This document shows, one piece after another, positions 61,059 to 64,000 of a stretch of 64,000 bases of DNA (position 1 is the stretch's first letter; each line of letters opens with the position of its first letter). The notes beneath the pieces are model-generated. The model made no database searches and had not been told where the DNA came from. It saw nothing but the letters and a program-made list of their open reading frames with translations. The position numbers and the translations under genes are program-made. The stretch is taken from contig LT827128.1 of assembly GCA_900170005.1 (NCBI GenBank), positions 1,302,001-1,366,000 on the forward strand, in the 5' to 3' direction. This DNA is from Gordonibacter massiliensis (ex Traore et al. 2017). GTDB lineage: Bacteria; Actinomycetota; Coriobacteriia; Coriobacteriales; Eggerthellaceae.

Positions 61059-62639
61059 CTACAGCTTCACGTACCAGAGGTTCTTCAGCTCGGGGATCTC
61101 GGCGCGCAGACGGTCCAACACGGCGTCGTCGATCGCGCCTTCGACGTTCATGTAGACGAGCGCGCACTGGTCCTCGGGCTTCGCGCCGATCTGCATGGTG
61201 GTGATGTTGATGCCGGCCTCGCCCAGGATGGTGCCGATGGTGCCCATGCGGCCCGGAGCGTCCACGTACTCGAAGATGAGCGACTGGCGCCCCGGCGCGA
61301 TGTCTATCTTGTACCCCAGAAGCGACACGATGCGCGCCGTCTGCGCGGCGTCGCCGCGGGTGCAGGCCACCTCCGTGCCGTCGGCCATGACGGCCACCGT
61401 GGAAGCGTAGCCGTCGGCGTCGGGGCGCGCCTGCGTCTCCACCTTGATGCCGTGGCGCTTGGCCACCGCGTCGGCGTTCACGGGCGTGACCGTGGCGCGG
61501 CCCTGGTAGGACAAGAGGCCCTTCACCGTGCCCGCCACGAGGATGGACGGGTCGGCGGCGGCGAGCGCGCCGGCGGCCGTGAGCTTCAGGTACTGCGGCA
61601 CCTCGCCGTGGATCTGCGCCAGCATGCTGCCCATCATCTGGCAGGCGGGCACGTACGGCCCCACCGCGTCCATGACCTCGGGCGGCACGGGCGCCATGTT
61701 CACGGCCGTGGGCACGATGGAGCCCGCGAGCCCGGCGGCCACGTACTCGGCCGTCTGCACGCCGGCGCGCAGCTGGGCCTCCTTGGTGGACGCGCCCAGA
61801 TGCGGCGTGAGGATGGCGTTGTCGAACTCGTGCAGCGGGCTCTCCGTGCAGGGTTCGCTCTCGTACACGTCCAGGCCCACGGCGCCGATCTTGCCCGCGG
61901 CCAGGAAGTCGGCGAGCGAGTCCACGTTGTAGATGCCGCCGCGCGCCGCGTTCACCAGGATGACGCCGTCCTTCATGCGGGCGTACTGCTCGGGTCCGAA
62001 CATGCCGATGGTCTGCTTGGTCTTGGGCAGGTGCACGGTGATGAAGTCGGCCAGCGGCACGATGGCGTCCACGTCGTCGTAGAGCGTCACGCCCAGCTGC
62101 TCGGCGCGCTCGGGGCTGCAGTACGGGTCGTAGCCGACGAGCTTCATGCCGAACGCGCTCGCCCGCTCGGCCACCAGGCCGCCGATGCGCCCCAAGCCGA
62201 AGATGGCGAGCGTCTTCTCGAAAAGCTCCACGCCCGTGAACTTGGAGCGCTCCCATTTGCCGGCGTGCATGGAGGCGTTGGCCTGGGCGACGTTACGTGC
62301 GCAGGCCAGCATGAGGGCCATGGTGTGCTCGGCGGCGCTCACGATGTTCGACGTGGGGGCGTTGCACACGATGACGCCGCTGTCCGTGGCGGCCTCCACG
62401 TCCACGTTGTCCACGCCCACGCCGGCGCGGCCGATGATGCGCAGGTTCTCCCCCGCCTCGATGACGTCGCGCGTGACCTTCGTGGCCGAGCGCACGATGA
62501 GCGCGTCGTAGCCGGGAATCTCGGCGACGAGCTCGTCGGGCGACATATCCAGCTTCACGTCGACCTCGTAGCCCTTGTCGCGCAGCAGCGCGACGCCCGC
62601 GTCCGCCAGCTTCTCGGCAACCAGAACCTTCTTCGTCAT
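61059..62639 (-). CDS. serA: D-3-phosphoglycerate dehydrogenase
   Basis: 526 residues, the long form of SerA. It oxidises 3-phosphoglycerate with NAD+, the first step of serine synthesis. The N-terminal catalytic part has IIGRAGVGVDNVDVEAA. The NAD motif is FGLGRIGGLVAERASAFGMKLVGYDPY, the family signatures are VNAARGGIYNVDSLADFL and HLGASTKEAQLRAG, and an intervening domain is followed by a C-terminal ACT domain (VDAPGRMGTIGTILGEAGINITTMQIG), which usually binds serine. I take ATG 62639 (MTKKVLVAEKLADAG); GTG 62651 four codons earlier is possible. Monocistronic. Confidence 0.95.
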   Translation of the reverse strand: MTKKVLVAEKLADAGVALLRDKGYEVDVKLDMSPDELVAEIPGYDALIVRSATKVTRDVIEAGENLRIIGRAGVGVDNVDVEAATDSGVIVCNAPTSNIVSAAEHTMALMLACARNVAQANASMHAGKWERSKFTGVELFEKTLAIFGLGRIGGLVAERASAFGMKLVGYDPYCSPERAEQLGVTLYDDVDAIVPLADFITVHLPKTKQTIGMFGPEQYARMKDGVILVNAARGGIYNVDSLADFLAAGKIGAVGLDVYESEPCTESPLHEFDNAILTPHLGASTKEAQLRAGVQTAEYVAAGLAGSIVPTAVNMAPVPPEVMDAVGPYVPACQMMGSMLAQIHGEVPQYLKLTAAGALAAADPSILVAGTVKGLLSYQGRATVTPVNADAVAKRHGIKVETQARPDADGYASTVAVMADGTEVACTRGDAAQTARIVSLLGYKIDIAPGRQSLIFEYVDAPGRMGTIGTILGEAGINITTMQIGAKPEDQCALVYMNVEGAIDDAVLDRLRAEIPELKNLWYVKL

Positions 62640-62934
62640 AACGGCAACCACCTCTGCAAGAGTTCGATTCCTATGTTTTTCGCTTTACCGCGCTGGAGCA
62701 TTCTACCTTCCGCCGGCGCAACGGCCCCCATGATAAAACGAAACCGCCCGCCCTTTAAGGACGAGCGGCGAAATAACCTATGAATAGCGAAACGATGGCT
62801 CCTTGGCACAGCCGTCACTTGCCGAAAACACCGGGATTCGAAGCGCGGATGCGATTGGATGTGGAATCGCCGATGTCCCCTTCCCCCATATCGGATATCC
62901 TTGATTCACCGCACACGCAAAGGGAAGGAACATT

Positions 62935-63378
62935 GTGGAAAAGACCGCATCGCAAAAAGCCCTTAAAGTTATCTCCATCATCATGATCGTGCTCGCCGCG
63001 CTGGCGCTGCTCTTGGGTATTGGCGGGATCGCGGCCGGCGGAGCCCTCGGTCTCTTGGGCACCAGCGTGGACGGCCGCCCTGGAGCGATGTTCGTGGGCG
63101 GATTGACCATCTTGGCCAGTCTCGCCATCGTGGTTGGCGGGGGCATCAACCTGGTCATAGGCATCTTCGGCTTGCGCGGCGCAAACGATCCCCACAAGAT
63201 CGGCGCGTTTTTTGTGTTGAGCATCATCGGCGTTGTATGGGCCGCCATCAACTCCATCGGAACGCTCATGGGCGGATCGATGGATGCGGGCACCATCGTA
63301 AGCGCGATTTGCGGGCTTATCCTGCCCGTGACCTGCTGCGCGCTGGCCTACAGCATCAAGAAGGAGAACAATCTCTAA
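62935..63378 (+). CDS. Small membrane protein with four helices, function unknown
   Basis: 147 residues starting at GTG 62935 (VEKTASQKALKVISIIMIVLAAL) with AGGGAAGGA upstream. There are four hydrophobic helices: IISIIMIVLAALALLLGIGGIAAG-like at 13-37, GGLTILASLAIVVGGGINLVIGIFGL at about 54-79, AFFVLSIIGVVWAAINSIGTLMGG at about 90-113 and a last one at about 118-140. The tail SIKKENNL is basic. I know no defined function for this type of protein, which is common in gut Actinobacteria. It stands alone between serA and ilvC on the opposite strand. Confidence 0.75.
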   Translation: MEKTASQKALKVISIIMIVLAALALLLGIGGIAAGGALGLLGTSVDGRPGAMFVGGLTILASLAIVVGGGINLVIGIFGLRGANDPHKIGAFFVLSIIGVVWAAINSIGTLMGGSMDAGTIVSAICGLILPVTCCALAYSIKKENNL

Positions 63379-63460
63379 GCGTTCCGTTCAGAGTCGCCCC
63401 CGTTGCCGCCCGAGATATGCTTTCGGCCGCTAAGACGTGTTTTCGGCGACAGCACACGAA

Positions 63461-63494
63461 AAAGGGGCCAGACTCATTTGAGCCGAGCCCCTTT
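63461..63494 (-). terminator. Terminator after ilvC
   Basis: An 8-bp stem (63461-63468 with 63487-63494); on the minus strand it continues with further T's (CCCCTTTTTCGT), a standard Rho-independent form, 24 nt beyond the ilvC stop. Confidence 0.8.
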
Positions 63495-63517
63495 GCGTTG
63501 CGTTCTCGCCCTACCGA

Positions 63518-64000
<483 letters not shown>

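Overview
The window is high-GC DNA whose gene style points to Coriobacteriia, family Eggerthellaceae (Eggerthella/Gordonibacter-like gut anaerobe). The pointers are multiple FixABCX and acyl-CoA modules, many MFS porters of the oxalate/formate (OFA) type, a LuxR regulator with a 12-helix membrane domain, and a catechol-dehydroxylase-like molybdoenzyme. This is a judgement from protein style; no marker gene such as rRNA lies in the window.

Left and centre (1-46370) form a roughly 46 kb island devoted to CoA-activated carboxylic acids. Module 1 (minus strand, 7595 to 1 and beyond the edge): MFS porter, acyl-CoA dehydrogenase (ACAD), family III CoA-transferase, acyl-CoA ligase, fixA, fixB, fixC (cut by the edge), with a divergent TetR regulator. 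Module 2 (12157 to 8652): a complete fixABCX operon divergent from a caiD-type crotonobetainyl-CoA hydratase. A P-loop kinase-like gene, a GrpB-GNAT fusion, a membrane protein and an MFS porter follow. Module 3 (minus strand, 26562 to 16891): MFS porter, alpha/beta esterase, caiA, caiB, caiC, a MaoC-type hydratase and another MFS porter, with a divergent membrane-LuxR regulator. CaiA, CaiB and CaiC resemble the E. coli carnitine enzymes closely, so together with caiD and fixABCX this looks like a split carnitine/crotonobetaine reduction pathway. Module 4 (plus strand, 28757-33754): ACAD, CoA-transferase, ligase and an unknown Cys-containing protein. Next come a LysR regulator, two OFA-type MFS porters, another ACAD and two hotdog thioesterases. 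Module 5 (45460 to 40119): ACAD, fixA, fixB, fixC, fixX, thioesterase, with a divergent TetR regulator.

The likely shared logic is: import an acid, activate it by ligase or CoA-transferase, reduce or oxidise the acyl-CoA with an ACAD, and exchange electrons through the ETF-type FixAB and the FixCX quinone/ferredoxin branch. The fix copies are partly near-identical at the DNA level, and all three fixB-fixC gaps contain large foldable elements.

The right part (46462-64000) is more ordinary: aldehyde dehydrogenase, leuA, a 1869-residue cell-wall-anchored surface protein, a two-subunit pyrogallol-transhydroxylase-like molybdoenzyme with its LysR gene, serA, a small membrane protein and the C-terminal part of ilvC. 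Several families of extragenic hairpin repeats lie between genes. I saw no rRNA, tRNA, CRISPR array or transposase.
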